From Diphasiastrum complanatum (taxonomy: Eukaryota; Streptophyta; Lycopodiopsida; Lycopodiales; Lycopodiaceae): 58,743 nucleotides of DNA. The translations under genes were made by a program, and so were the position numbers. Below the pieces are notes generated by a model, which was not told where the DNA came from, ran no database searches, and saw nothing but the letters and a program-made list of their open reading frames with translations. The stretch's first letter is position 1. The number at the start of each line of letters is the position of its first letter. The stretch is taken from positions 10,122,510 through 10,181,252 of the forward strand of contig CM055095.1 in assembly GCA_029204225.1 (NCBI GenBank). The letters run 5' to 3'. Below are positions 11,647-25,800 of this stretch, one piece after another.

Positions 11647-13323
11647 CTACTCTTCGTCTATATATATTGTTTCCTGTTTGAAAAGGCCACCAAAAATGTT
11701 GTTAAACTGAGGTTTTGGGTCAAGTACTGGAGCTTTTGAGGTGGAAGCACTTCTACCAGGTGGTTTCTTATTGCCTGATTCTGCTCCTTTTTTCTGTGGT
11801 ATTGACACACTGCTGTCTTCCCCTATTGAAGAGGAATATCCTGAAAGTGTTCTACTTAAAAGATCCCCAACATTGTTACCTGCTCCTGCATCCAACGTAT
11901 CTACCAATGTTTTTCCTCGCACGTCTAGATTATCCAAGGATGCTGCTGCTTCTTGTGCTCTGGCCTTAGCTCTCTGTGCCACAGCAGCTGCCTTTTCTTC
12001 TTCTGCTGCTAACCTTTTTGCTTCTTGTTCGAGCTGATAGGCAAGCTCGGCTGCCTTGCGAGCTTCTTTTAAGGCCTTATGTGCTTCTCTTTCAGCTTGA
12101 GCACGGGCTTCCCTTTGTCTTTCCTCAGCTTCAGCTTTAGCACGTAATTCTTGTAGAGCAGCCCTCCTTCCATCCATGGGTATGGCACTGTCGCACATGA
12201 TCACTGAATGCTTGTGAAAGAATACATTGGAGATTTTTAACATAGCTTTATAGTTACCCTGAACCCTAAATCCTAAACACAAGCAAACATTTCATGAATC
12301 AGCTATAAGCCTACCGCATATTTTTTACGAGCACAAAGTCACAGCATTAGATGCACTAAGTTGAGTGCAACAACAAATAGGCTTAAAGACAAGTTGAAGT
12401 ACCTTAGAAGCTCATTGATCGGAGTTACTGGGGCATAATCCCTTGTTGCAACTTCTACAACCTGCAAAAGAGGCAGCCATAAGCTTAAGAGATTTGGTGG
12501 ACGAAGAAGGCTTTCCTGTTCCTATCCAGAAAATACAGGGCCACAATCAAGCAGAAATATTCACTCTTATCATTGTCTATAGAATGTCAATTCTCTCCAT
12601 TCGCTTATACTTTGTGGTACTGGGCCCAACATAGCAAGAAGTGACCATGCACACCTTATTTTCTGAGACTGATGTGTTTAGAAAAACTCCTGCCACAACT
12701 GATGCAACCTGAGCTTTAGAGACCTGTTCCAAATCATAGATGTCACATTTACAACCCTAAACAACAAGCCCACCAGTTTTCAAGAGATACAATTTTGTTT
12801 GGCTGCAGACTTATGGAATTGGGAGCAATAACAAGCTGAATATCAGAACTACTTCAAAGAGGACTACCTTGCCTCTCCCTTCATCAGGGATCCCTTCTGT
12901 TAGCAGCACAAGGTTATCACTTTCTGGTGAAAAATCATCAATGGCCTCAGTTGAACTTGTTCTGATGAATGTAAAAGTCAAATCACTCTCCACTATACCA
13001 TTGATAAGATCTTCAGTTGAAGCTTCTGAACCTCGACTCAACAAGTTACCAAAGAAAGCTGTAATGCCTGCAAATGGCCCATTATCAACGATCCCAGTCC
13101 CAGCAACAGATACAACTACCAGATGGCCAATGTTTGCTAGTTTTGCTGCTTCGACAACACGCAATGCATCTGATGCTGTCACCTTGGCCCGAGGTCCATC
13201 CTCTGTGGGACCAACAGTGACAACAACCTTTCCAGCATTGCCAACTGCCTTGGCTATGGACTCTACGTCTTTGAAATCAAACTCAACTGCATTCAGTTTC
13301 CTTGCTTCTTCTTTGCTAATAAC
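11647..13323 (-). CDS. PTAC16: PTAC16 exons 2-5
   Basis: Exon 2 (13323-12868) follows acceptor GGGCTTCAG and ends before donor GTAGTC; it encodes the body of the Rossmann domain (..[13 protein letters not shown].., ..FFGNLLSRG..). Exon 3 (12723-12655, 23 codons) reads [14 protein letters not shown].... Exon 4 (12461-12403) reads [19 protein letters not shown] and ends in phase 2. Exon 5 (12187-11647) completes that codon to Ser and continues AIPMDGRR into the coiled coil and the C-terminus. Phases match across every junction, and residue patterns follow known PTAC16 proteins throughout, so this part is under coding constraint. Confidence 0.95.
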
Positions 13324-13796
13324 CTGAAGCCCACAAGCAACCTTTCTGAAATGTGAGTTTTATATTAGTGCTGAGGTTTTCAGATGTAAGTGCTAAAGAG
13401 ACATTAAGCACTTCAAAATCAGGCAGACAACCATGGTGCAAACTAGGAGCAGTTCCAAGTGCCAGTCATATTTGTACAATGAAGGTGAGTGCCACTGATT
13501 TCAGAAAAAACCCAAAATGATATATTCAAAGAACAGAAGAGTAACCTTGGTGAAAATGGTTAACTTTCTACAGCGATGTGATCGGATAATTGAAGTTCCG
13601 TGAAAAAAAATTCTGATAAAATCCAATTGTTTAGGCAACCAACCAGTTGTTACTTAAGAGTTTGAGGAAGAATGAACATATAAGCATGAGAGATGAAGAT
13701 TTATAAACTGTAGGAAAACAAGAGTCAAGGCACCAAGATCTAGCTATCAATCAATCTCCACAAGACACAAGAGAGAAGAGGCTGGGCGCCCTCCTC

Positions 13797-13857
<61 letters not shown>

Positions 13858-16800
13858 AACAACACAAGTAATGGAGAGCAATGCTTAGCCAAAACTGAAA
13901 AATGTGACACAATAAGCCAATATGTACTCTACCTACTTACTGAATGTAGGGCACCCCCAAAAGTCAAGATAGGGCTCCTAAACCAAATTAGACCTCTAAG
14001 GACCCACGAGTCAGTACATGACCAAAATTGGGTCCATCACAAATTAAGACAAACTTAACATGGCCTAAATAACTAAATACCCATGAATCTCGGTCAAAGT
14101 AACCTATGGATTAACTTTATCATAGTCATTTACTTCTAACACCCTCCTTAAATGACAATGCAAAAAACTGAAATCTTCACTATGTAATAAAGCCACCACG
14201 TGGTATTAAATTTAAAGCTTTGCATAAAGCTTCAAATCTGACTCTAGGCAACGTTTTCGTGAAGAGGTCCGCAATAGTATCCTCTGTAGGACAATACTCA
14301 AGTAAAATGTCGCCATCATGAAGTCTCACCCGAACAAAGTAATAATGGATCTCGATGTGCTTCGTCCTCGCATGAAAAACAGGATTCCGTGCAATGGCAA
14401 TAGCACTCTGACTATCACTCAAGATAAGAGTGGTTGAGGGCTCGCCAAACTTCATGTGAACAAGTAGTCTTCTCAGACACAAACACTCCGTTGTGGCTGA
14501 AAATATCGCTCTATATTCTGCCTCACTAGAAGAAATAGCAACACTGGGCTGCTTTTTACTTGACCAAGAAATTGCAGAATTTCCATAGAAAAAGCAATGT
14601 CCACTTGTAGAGCGTCTAGTGTCTTGATCTTTACCCCAATACGAGTCACTAAAACCAACCAAACATGAGTCCATGACTTTTTGTTCCTTGAAGATATCTA
14701 AAAATCCTCTTCAATGCTTTCCAATGTGATGTCATCGGGGCATGCATAATTTTGCCTCGTTTGCTCCTCTTGAAGAAGCAGCCCAACAAGTTCATCAAAG
14801 AAGAGTTGATGTCCCCCAAGAGAGATACTCAAAGATGAAACAAATGGAAGATACAAGGAAGGTAATGAGTTGAGAGTAATGGAAACAAATTGAGCATCTT
14901 CAATTATCTCATCAATATTGAGAAGCTCCTCATGAAGATCCTTGATCTTCGTCAAGTGATTGGTCACTTGATCCCCTTCTTGCATCTTCAACAAAGAAAG
15001 TTGATTTCTGAGATACACCACTCTTGCTGGAAGTTTGACTCTATACATAGTATAAAGTGTATCCCACGCACTTTTAGATGTCTTACAAGACCTAATATGA
15101 GGTAAGATAGATCTTTTCATAGCAAAAGCAACCATAGAATGTGCTTGTGCATCCCTTCTATCCCACTTCTTTTGTTCTTCCGAAGATGTAGAAGATGATG
15201 ATGATGATCCACGAGGTGAGAAGGTGCCAAAGAAGGAGGCCTTTCCTCATCACCATTGACCAAATCTAACAGCCCTTTCGCTATGAGAAGATTCTTCATC
15301 ATGTAACTCCACAAGGAGTAGTTTGTGCCATCCAACCGATCTTCACTAAACAAAGAACCGATAGCTTCTGATTCTTTAGCCATTACCTCCAATAGAATTT
15401 CAGCTTGTAGTAGATAGGAAAGAGAGCCTTTCCACAACCAAATATTTTGCAGCAAACAATAAGCTGAAAATAGGAGCACCAGATAGATGTCTTCCAATCT
15501 GCAACCAAAGTGCCCAAAAGATAATGGATAGATGGCTGTTTTTCTGCACAAAAAAACCAGCTTCTTGAAAATTAGGTTAGCTTCGATTGAAGCCTACCAT
15601 GAAACCCAATTAGGAAGCCAAATAGTGTGATCAACACACACTTCAATAGGGCTGTTGAAAGCGCCCTACTGCTTGCTGAAAATCTGCAATTTTCCAGCCA
15701 CAAATTTGCCCTAACCCAAAATAGGGTATGCTGAATATTGGGCGCCTCCTTTACAAATGCAAACCTGATAAAAAAACAGCAAGGTAAGAAGGCTCCAAAA
15801 CCCCAAATCAAAAGCAGATTCTTGGGCGCCCTCCTCCAAACAAAACTTGCTGAAAATTGGCTGCAAAAAAATCAAATTTGAGATGCTGATTTTTGGGCAC
15901 CAAAGATTGAAATCAAATTTTAGAAAGAACCTGCATATGATCATCCTGGTGATGAGATTTTGGTTCTTACAATCAATCTGATGTCTAAGCATAGGTATGA
16001 TGTGAAATACATGGTAGATTATACTCCAGAATCATGATAAGACGAATAACATGGCTACAAACCAGTTTGAGATTTCGGATATCATTATCCAAATGGACAA
16101 CACAAAAAGAGCATTCCACCACGACATTCCAATTTCCTGACCTAGACATTCTACAAAAAGAACAAGGTGATTGATAAATTACAAGAAGGACCACCCTTCG
16201 TGCATTTATTCATAGAAGAAACTAGTAGGTACATTGATGAAAAGATATATACATCCCGAAAGGGAAGTTTAAGCCAAAGTAAGCTCAAACAAGAGCGAAG
16301 CTTGCAGTGAATCTAAGATCAATCCAGATCCTGGCATTAAAAATAAAAGTGCAAAAACTATGATGATGTCAGTGGGAGTCTGCCAACTGACTTCAGCAGA
16401 TCAGAAAAGTGAAGAGGTAGTGAGTCAGCTAATGAAGGGAGATGAGATGTAGCAGACCCAACCACCACCGTCGCCCGTTGCAGGATTGATAGGGCGTGAG
16501 CACGTTGCAGGGCAATGAAAATACGTTGTTTGAAAGAAGCCACGAGAATAGAACCAGGAATACCTTGACGCTCTACTGCCTGATGAGAACACAAGCAAAG
16601 AAAATCCTCAAAGCGTCGATGCAAGGTGCCATAAGTCTCAATTGCCAGGGGAATGAAAGCATCAGAAGGGTGCCTGTCGGAGTAGTTTTTTTCCTTCTCT
16701 TGTGCTGCCACGCCTGCCGCTTCTCCTGGTGTGAAGGCAGAGTGAGACAGTAGGTCACCACGTGTGGGATCAGCAACAACAACATCTGCCAAAGTACGAA

Positions 16801-19800
16801 GCCCATCCCGAGAGAGGACAATGTCAACACGCCTGTGGGGAGAGTGGGACGCGGTAGAAGGAAGGACATGAGACTGCTCTCCGAGGACATGGAATCCTCC
16901 ATCTCTGGCTATAGCGGCCGCTGCATCTCTGACAACATCATGCGTAGCTATGCGCTCACTCCCGGAAGGACAACGGAGGAGGTGAATAGCAAGAGCATCA
17001 ATAGGGTGACCACAAACACACCTGGAGAGACCCAAGACCGAAAGATGAGGTAGCCCCAAGCGAAGACGAAGAGCAGTGGTGAAGATGGCCGAAGACAACT
17101 GAAAGGAAGGAATAACAGGCCGAGCTAACAACCCAAGCCGAGCTCGATGCAACATCGAAGGAGCCTTAGGGAGCATCCTGGAAAGGGTTTGCTTGTGCAC
17201 GTGCTCCAAGAGGGTCTCTTGCAAGTGATCTAAGCTGAAAGTGAGGAGTTGCTCAAAAGGAGGAAGACAAGCTTGCGCAGAGAGGGGGAGCAGCTCTCGC
17301 GCAACAATGAGGAGTTGTTGGAAAGGCAGAGAACTGCTATCCACATGAGCAATGCAATCCACCAAGAGAGGGCGAAAGCTAGAAAGAAACCGAGAAGACA
17401 AAGTAGGGGCGACAAGAGCCCAGCTCCCAAGAAAAGCTGCAGGTGCAGAAGAGACCGTAGAGAGAAGACCCACACCTCCACAAGAAATGGGTCCGAGCCT
17501 GGTTCCGAACTGAAAGGGTCTCCACACCATCCAAAGAACCCGGGCCCAGAAGGCGGCCAAAAACATCCATAATAGAGCTGTCAAAGTGTTAGAATCCCCA
17601 TCGTCATGCCGGTCATTGCTAAAGTACAAACAAATGACGAACGCTACGTTACCACCCAACCATAGAGGTACTGCCACCTCACCCCCGTGCACTGGAGCTA
17701 CAGACCACCATCAAGCAAGCTCGGATCTCATGTAAGCCATGGTGTCCCATACCACCATGCCTTACCCTCGACCCTCACCTACCTACATCCTAAGGCCTAG
17801 ATACTACACGTGGCACCCAAAAGACCTATAGCTCCAGATCAGCGTTCCGTCCCATAACTGAGACCGTCACCTCAAGTTTCCTGTTGAGTACCCTTATGGG
17901 TACGTAACATTCCCTCCCCCTTTAAGAGTCTCCTCCTAATGGGAGCAAGCCAGGGAAGTTCAGTCTTAAATAGTCCTCTCTCTCCCAAGTGTCCTCGTCA
18001 TCTGTCTTACCTTTCCAATGTACGAGAAATTCAGAAACCAAACGGTTTCTCAATTGGTGACGACGAACGTCCACAACTTTTTCAGGTACATTAGGCACAA
18101 AGGTAGACAGATCCTCGAGCTCAACTAGTTCAACTTCCGGAATTAGGGAATCCTTCCTACTAAGTCGTTCTTTTAAACGACTTACATGGAAAACAGGATG
18201 AACCCCAACCCCAATCGAAAGATCTAGTTGATACGCGACCGGGTTGATTTTCTTTACAACCTTATAAGGTCTGCTATATTGAGGAGATAGCTTATGGCAT
18301 TTTCCCGTCCGGAGTACCTTTGAATCCTTAGGGATTTAAGATATACCTAGGTTCCAACCTCAATATCCCGAGGTGATCGACCGCGGTTAGCATAAAACTG
18401 AGCTCTATCCTGAGTGGTTTTCATGCTTTTTTTGGCCACTAGCAGCATTTCTTGCATATCTTGTAGGAAATCTACTGCAGCTTGCACCTTGTGACCTTTG
18501 AGACCGACAGAAACTGGAGAACGCGGCTGAAAGCCATACATCAGCATAAAAGGACTGAATTCGATGGCAGGATGCTTAGCACTATTGTGCGCGAACTCAA
18601 CCAAAGGGAGATACTTTTCCCAATCAGACTGTCGGTGAGAAACGTATGCTCTAAGCATATCCTCCAACGTCTGGTTGACTCGTTTTGTCTACCCATCGGA
18701 TTCTGGGTGATCCGAAGAACTAAGACTAAGGGTTGTTTCAAGTTTTTCAAAAACTGCTTGCTAGAACTTGCTAGTGAACTTGGAGTCGCGATCACTAACA
18801 ATATCATTCGGCAAACCATACAATCTGAACAACTTTTCAATGAAAAGCCTTGACAGATGCCTTGACAGTTAATTTAGTTGGTATAAATTGCGCCATCTTG
18901 GTTAGCCTGTCAACTACCACCCAAATGGCATCGTGATCACTCCGGGTTTTAGGGAGTCCAACCACAAAATCCATTGAAATACTTTCCCATTTCTTATTGG
19001 GAATTTCCAAGGGATGTAAAAGACCCGCAACTTTGAGTCTTTCTGCTTTGTTTTGTTGGCATTGTTCACAACTTTGAACGTATGCCTCCACATGACCTTT
19101 CATCTTAGGCCAGAAGAAATTCTGCCTAACAAGGTCAAGTGTCCTCTGCATGCCTGGGTGACCAGCACAAGGGTTGTCATGACATTGCTGCAGGATTTGG
19201 GCCCGCAAGTCTTCCCTATCCGGCACACAAACCTTTCCCTTTCGGAAAAGCAGGCCATTCCTTATGGAATAGTCTTCAAGTAACTTATCATTACGGGATT
19301 GCTTGGGATCCTGCATCCCAAGGTCATCACTAGATCTAGAATTTCCTGTCAGGGCATCTAGCCAGATGCGACCAAAAAACCTATCGGTTCGACAAAGATC
19401 CCGTAGTGAAAGATACAAATCAGATTGGATCTCAGCAAAGCATAACTGATTAATCTCTCCAATCCGGCTCAAGGCATCGACAACACAGTTCGACGTACCT
19501 TTACGATACTTAATGTCGAAGACAAACTCCTGAATGAGTTCCGACCATCTAGCCTTACGGCCACGAAGGTCCTTAGCATCACAGATATACTTAAGGGATT
19601 GGTGATCAGTCATTACCGTAAATCTGGCACCATAAAGATAATGCCTCCAAATTTTTAACGTGTGAATGACTGCAAAAAGCTCCTTCTCATAAGTAGAATA
19701 CCTAGTCTGAGCAGGATCCAGCTTCTTGCTTTCAAAAGCAACTGGTCTACCGTCCTGATAAAGGACCGCTCCAACAGCAAAGTCGCTAGCATCCGTATCA

Positions 19801-22800
19801 ACCACAAAGGGCCGGTTAGGATCGACAATATGCAAAATTGGAGCCGTAGAAACACAGTGCTTGAGAGTCTCAAAACTCTCACTCATTTCATTCGTCCACG
19901 TTATCAATGGACTTTTTCTACGGCTACATTTTTTCTTCACCCCCTTAAGAACGTTCGTCAAGGGCAATGCTATTAAGGCATAGTCCAAAATGAACCTGTG
20001 AAAGAATCTTGTGAAGCCCAAAACGGATTTCACATCACGAATTGTCAAAGGTCTCGGCCATTCTCGCACCTTGCGGACTTTGTCATAATCGATTTCAAGA
20101 CCTTTATTCGATATGACATGGCCCAGGTATTTGTGTTTAGTTTGAAAGAACTCACACTTTGACTCCTTAGCATAGAGCTTTTCTTGCCTTAGAAGATCTA
20201 AGACAATACGAAGATGCTCTTCATGCTCCTCAAGGGTCCGACTATAAATTAATATGTCGTCCAAATACACCACCACAAACTTTCCTAGATATGGACGAAG
20301 AATATCGTTCATCATCTGTTGGAAAGTGGCAGGCGCATTCGTGAGTCCAAAGCGTAACACTAAAAACTCATAATGGCCATATCTGGATCGAAATCCAGTC
20401 TTAGGAACATCTTCGTTCCTAATCCTTATCTGATGGTATCCTGATCTAAGATCAATCTTGGGGAAATACTTAGCCCCATTCAGACGATCCATAAGATCAT
20501 CCATCCTAGGTAAGGGATATCTGTTTTTGATGGTTAAATCATTTAACTTTTTAAAGTCACCACACAAACGTGTGCCGCCATCCTTTTTACTAACTAAAAG
20601 GATTGGTGCTCCCCAAGGGGACTTAGTAGGCCATATGTGGCCCATCCTAAGGAGTTCTTGTAACTGCTTAGAAATTTCATCCTCTTCCTTGATGCTAACC
20701 TTGTATGGAAAAAGAGATACAGGTTGGCTTCTAGGAAGCAACTCTATCTGATGGTCAACACTCCTTTGGGGAGGTAGGCCATCAGGGAGTTTATCAGGAA
20801 AAACATCGCTATATTCTTGCCTAAGTTTGTTAAATATTATTCCTTCAGGTGAGTTAACACTTAAGGGATTATTTACTGGGAGGGTAGGTGGACCCCATAA
20901 GGGGATGTCACTTGTTTTAGGTGCCCATGTGCTTGCTAGGTGGCGACCATAAGGCCCGCCACCCGGCAAGGCTTTTTTAAGAAGGAAAAGAAGTGGGATG
21001 GGGGTATAGGTTCCATTTCCATCATTGAGGTGCTTATTGTGGCTTAGTCTCCTTGAGTAGTGGTCTCAAGTTCTCTAAGTCCTTTTGTTGCGAAGCCCTT
21101 GCAGTTTTTTCTTTGCCTTCTTCCTTAGTGCGCCATGGACCCTGTTATGCCCTCGGGTGAAGGACCATCTTCACCACCTCCTCCTCCTGATGTAGACACT
21201 ACCCAGCTTGTTCAGGCCCTAAATATGCTGCAAAATCAAATTTTAGAAATGCAGGCCAAGCATGCCGCGGCCGAGCAAGAGTGCGTTCTTCGATGCACTC
21301 GCGGTCCGTTGGCGCTTATCCAATGTTTAATCCGGAATTCTTTTCGGGTGAAAAGAAAGACCGGCTTCCCGATGTGGTATTGTCGTGGCTAGATCGATGG
21401 AATAGTCATTTTTCCATGCACGATGCGCCTGATAGTACGAAGATCGCTTATGCTCTCATGTTTTTATGCGGAAAAGCGTTTACATGGTGGTAGGATCTAA
21501 AGGAGAGGGCTACTGCCCCTTCTACATGGGACGCCTTTCAAGAAGCCTTTAAAATGGCTTTTCTTCTTGTGTTGGATGATTTTGAGCATTGGCGGCGTTT
21601 TGCCACAATGCAGATGGGTACTAGGCCGTTAGATGCCTATATCCAGGAATTCCAAGAAAATTTGCCTCGATTCGCCTCACGAATCGATCCTATCCTGTTA
21701 AAATTACATTTTATCTTGGGGCTTCCAAAGGAATTTCAGCTAGAAGTGCGGCGTAACCAACCGCAGACAATCGAAGATGCGGTTCGCTTTGCGAAAATCT
21801 TCGATGATGCCCATTTTGCCTCTCGTAAGGAGCAGGCTTTGCCCAAGGCTAAACAGAAAGAAAAGAAATTTTTCAAGAAGCGGGGCAGAGACAAGACGGC
21901 AGACACCGGTTCCCAAGGCGGGAAAAAGCGCGTCAAATTCGAACGCGCCAACTACAACAAGGCGAGAACCGGCGGGTTGTGCTTCTCCTGCATGGAGAAG
22001 GGGCATCTTTCAAAAGATTGCCCAAAGAAAAAGCAAAAGAAATCTGGCGGGCAACCTAAATCTTTTAAAGCGCCAGGTAATTCTAGTATTTCTTTTGTTG
22101 ATTTATCCTTTAAGGATGGCACTAATTGCAAGAATTGTTGTTTTAATACAGCTGTTTTTGGCCCCCATGATCTCATTCGTATGAATGGAATTGTAGGACG
22201 CCAAGCTGTGACTGTCCTGTTTGATGATGGTTCCACACATAACTTCATAAATGCTAAACTGGTGTAGAAGCTCAGGGCGGCTACCGCGCCAAGTAATCAC
22301 TTGTATGTGGTGAAAATGGCGTCAGGGGAAGATCGACAAGCTTGGGATCAGCTTGTTCCTCAGCTGCCGCTTCAAATTCAAGATTATGTTGAACCGGTAG
22401 ATTTTCATATTATGAACTTGGATAGCGTAGACATAATCTTAGGAAAAGAATGGTTTTATTCTCAAAACGAGTCTTTAAGAAAAGATTATGTTACTCATAG
22501 TATTTCTTTTTTGCATAAAGGCTCGTTGGTTGAGCTAAAAGGCGATGTAAATAGGCCTTTTGATCCTTTGGTATCTGCTTTAGCAGTTGTAGAATATTTG
22601 AAAGATTCTGGTAATAAAGTTTATCTTTGTTTTTTTAAAGATGAAATTTATGTGGATGACCATGCAGTCCAGAGTCTAAATATTGATTTATCGCATTTGC
22701 CTTTATGGCCACCACCCCCTTTACACCACCTCACCCAAGGGTCACTTGGGTCACGTCCCCACCAACTTGGGTCACCGCCTTGACCTCATGGCCTTATGGC

Positions 22801-25800
22801 CTAAAGATACACCTAAATCTCCTCTAAGGCTTGTCCTTAGGCAAAGGAGAAAGTGCAGGTACAACTGTACGTTCATGAGGAGGAGGTAGAGGAAAAAACA
22901 TCAATTTTCCTCCCCAAAAGAGAAAAGGATGAAGGATTTAACAATTTTTCTTGGTGTGTAGGTGGAAGTTTACAAAGAGGAGGATTAAGCCCAAGAAAGA
23001 GGCTAAGAAAAACAAGAAAAAGGGTACACAGGTCTGTACCTGCAGCAGGTACAACCTGCAAGTACAACTGTGTACTTTTGTTTTATTTCTTCCCCCCTTT
23101 CTTCAAAATTTAGTTGAAGGAAATTCAAGATTTACAAAAGCTTTTATTTACAAACTTTGAGACTAAGTTTTATAACTTAGTATAAAAACTTTGTACACTA
23201 GAATAACTTTTAGATTAAAAGTTAAGCAATAAAAACTTTGAAACAAAGTTTCAAAGTTTACTATGTACTTTACAAGTATAAAACAGGTTGCAATCAAGTT
23301 CAAAGTTTACGTTGACTAAACAAGGCTTTGCAACCTAAGTTGAGAAAAGCAAAGCTTTTTTAGCCTTTGCACACTTCCTCAACATATCCAGAGGTGTATT
23401 GTACTTTTAAGGTACACAAAATCCTTTACAACCAAGAGTTAAGGAATCTGTGAAGAGTAATTATTATACATAAGAAAGCTCCTCCAGTAAGCAGATGTGT
23501 GGGAGTCCCGCAAATTACAGCGGCTACAGAAATTTCTGAAATTGTACGGAACTGAAACCAGCAGGCAGGCGCGCAGATCTGCGCGGACGCACGAGTGCCC
23601 AAGGAATTTTTTTTTTTTGTTTTTTTTTTTGTTTTTTTGGCAAACTTTTTTGTAACAAAGAAAAACTTTGTAAGCAAAAAAAAAAATTTCGACTTCCAAA
23701 GCTCAAAATAAGGCCAAAAATGAAATCGGTTTTTGAAGTTTTAAAAACCGTAAAACATTCAAAAGAAATAGACTACTACCACCGTAGCTAGCAAAGGTGG
23801 TTTATTTTCAATCAAAACGACCTCAGATTGAGACAAACCAAAAAGCAAAGTTGTTAAGATCGATTCAACGAAATCAACTAAGCCTTCAAAAACATCAGCT
23901 AAAAGCTCAAACCAACCAATAACACAAGTTAGAGCGATTGCACCTTATTCACAATGATCGGTGGCTCTGATACCAACTGTTAGAATCTCCATCGTCATGC
24001 CGGTCATTGCTAAAGTACAAACAAGTGACGAATACTACGTTACCACCCAACCATAGAGGTACTGCCACCTCACCCTCGTGCACTGGAGCTACAGACCACC
24101 ATCAAGCAAGCTCGGATCTCATGTAAGCCATGGTGTCCCATACCACCATGCCTTACCCTCGACCCTCACCTACCTACATCCTGAGGCCTAGATACTTGTC
24201 CTGACCTGACCACCAGTGGAAGAGCTCTTCATTCTCTAGGAGAGAATGAATACTCAGCTCATGGAGATCCACCTCTATATACATAGTCCAAGTGGGTCAT
24301 CTCCCTCCATAGGAGTCACGCATGACTAACGACACGCGGCAGTTGTGCACACTGACGCGGGTCCATAACAACAAGTCACCGCATGCCAATGAGACATTGA
24401 TGACGCAGGGCCTGCTACGCTCCCTTTCCTCAATTCAGATGTCGTTTTAGAACTTCTCTCTCCTTTTTTTCTCTGGTTGCTCTGCTGCTGCGCATTCTTC
24501 ATGCCTCCAAGTTTGCCAGCCAATACACTAGTCACACATATACCCACTCTCGTGGAGTACAGCCTGTGGCAAAGATAAAGCATTGAAAAGATAAACTTCT
24601 AATCTATCTGTGAAGAAGTGAAACCTCCTGCTGTAGTTTGCAATCTGAGTGCTTCCAACGATGTCATTAGCAATGGAAAGATTTACCATTGAGAGTTCAA
24701 TGGCCATAATTTTCATACTTGGCAGATTAAAGTGAGGATGGTTCTGGTAGAGAGAGATTTTTGGACGGTGGTGGATGGCGGTGAGCCTGAACCTAGGGGA
24801 CATGCTGTAGCACAGGCAACCCAAAGGGAGCCGGGAACCACGACTTAGCTTCCCAGCCTTCAACTCTTGCCATCCAAACCCACTTGACATACAAGCAGCC
24901 AACTCGCCAACAACGATCAGACTTAACCAACTTGAGGTTCCAAAAACCAACATTCTGATCCAACCTGGTGTCATGCCAGATCGGGGGTCCCGATGTGGGT
25001 GACTTCCCTCCAAGCAAGCCGCCCAACATACATCAAACTTGACCAACTCGAAGCTTCGTTACAAACGAGTAACATCCATTCCAAGCAAGCGGTCTGACTT
25101 ACATCAGACTTAACCAACTGAAAGCTTCGTCACGAGCGCTGGAAGCCAACCTGGCGTCCCGCCAGACTGGACAGCCATAAACAGGTAACTTCCACCCAAG
25201 CAAGCCATCCAACTCAGCCGACAGGTTAAAGCCCGTTCCCCAAGAGCTTAACCCATTCACGTTCATGCAAGGAACACTCAGAACCACAAGCCGCGACAGA
25301 TATGGAGACAACCAGTTCCTGGACCAAATGGTCCCGACAGCATACTGCTGGCGCTACGGACCGAATGGTCCCGACGGCATACCGCTGGCGTCCCGGGATA
25401 CGACCCTCAGCTATGTGCCAACTTAAAAATTTTGAAGCGGCCCAATTGGCGCTTTTACCGAACACTGAAACCCAGAAGGTAATCAGAGTCAGTTTGAGGA
25501 AATCCCACTTTATTGATAAATCTGAGAAGGTTACATTTCAAGTGTGTGACCGACACTAGTCTCCAGGGCGCTAGCATGCCAAGGCGAGAGCCATGACAAA
25601 ATTCCAGCAAGGGAGGCTGAGACTTGGTTGGAGCTCGCCCTGAGTCGCAACCCGCACTCCCCTATAGTATTGGTGGGATTCGGCACCCCCCCTCATAGCA
25701 AGCACTCTACCCAGGCTGGTAAAGCACGTTTTTCTCTCTCTAGAAAGTCATTTTCTCTCTCTAGATTTTATTGATCCCCAGGCTTCCTTTAATCATGCCT

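Larger units (their letters stand above)
17587..24196 (-). mobile_element. Chromovirus (Ty3/Gypsy) element G1, degenerate, internally inverted
   Basis: The 3' LTR is 17587-17909 (323 bp, TGTTA..TAACA). The 5' LTR is partial, 23978-24196. The primer-binding site (plus-strand GCTCTGATACCA) is at 23964-23975, and the polypurine tract AAAGGGGGAGGG lies beside the 3' LTR. LTRs, leader and pol read on the minus strand, but gag-protease (21135-22783) reads on the plus strand. The element also has two frameshifts and several nonsense codons. The outer part of the 5' LTR is lost beyond 24196, where unrelated sequence begins. It is non-functional. Confidence 0.9.

Noticed and set aside
11647-13323. TIC62 instead of PTAC16
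   Set aside because: Both have a related Rossmann domain, but there are no Pro/Ser FNR-binding repeats, and the coiled coil and [13 protein letters not shown] end are PTAC16 features.
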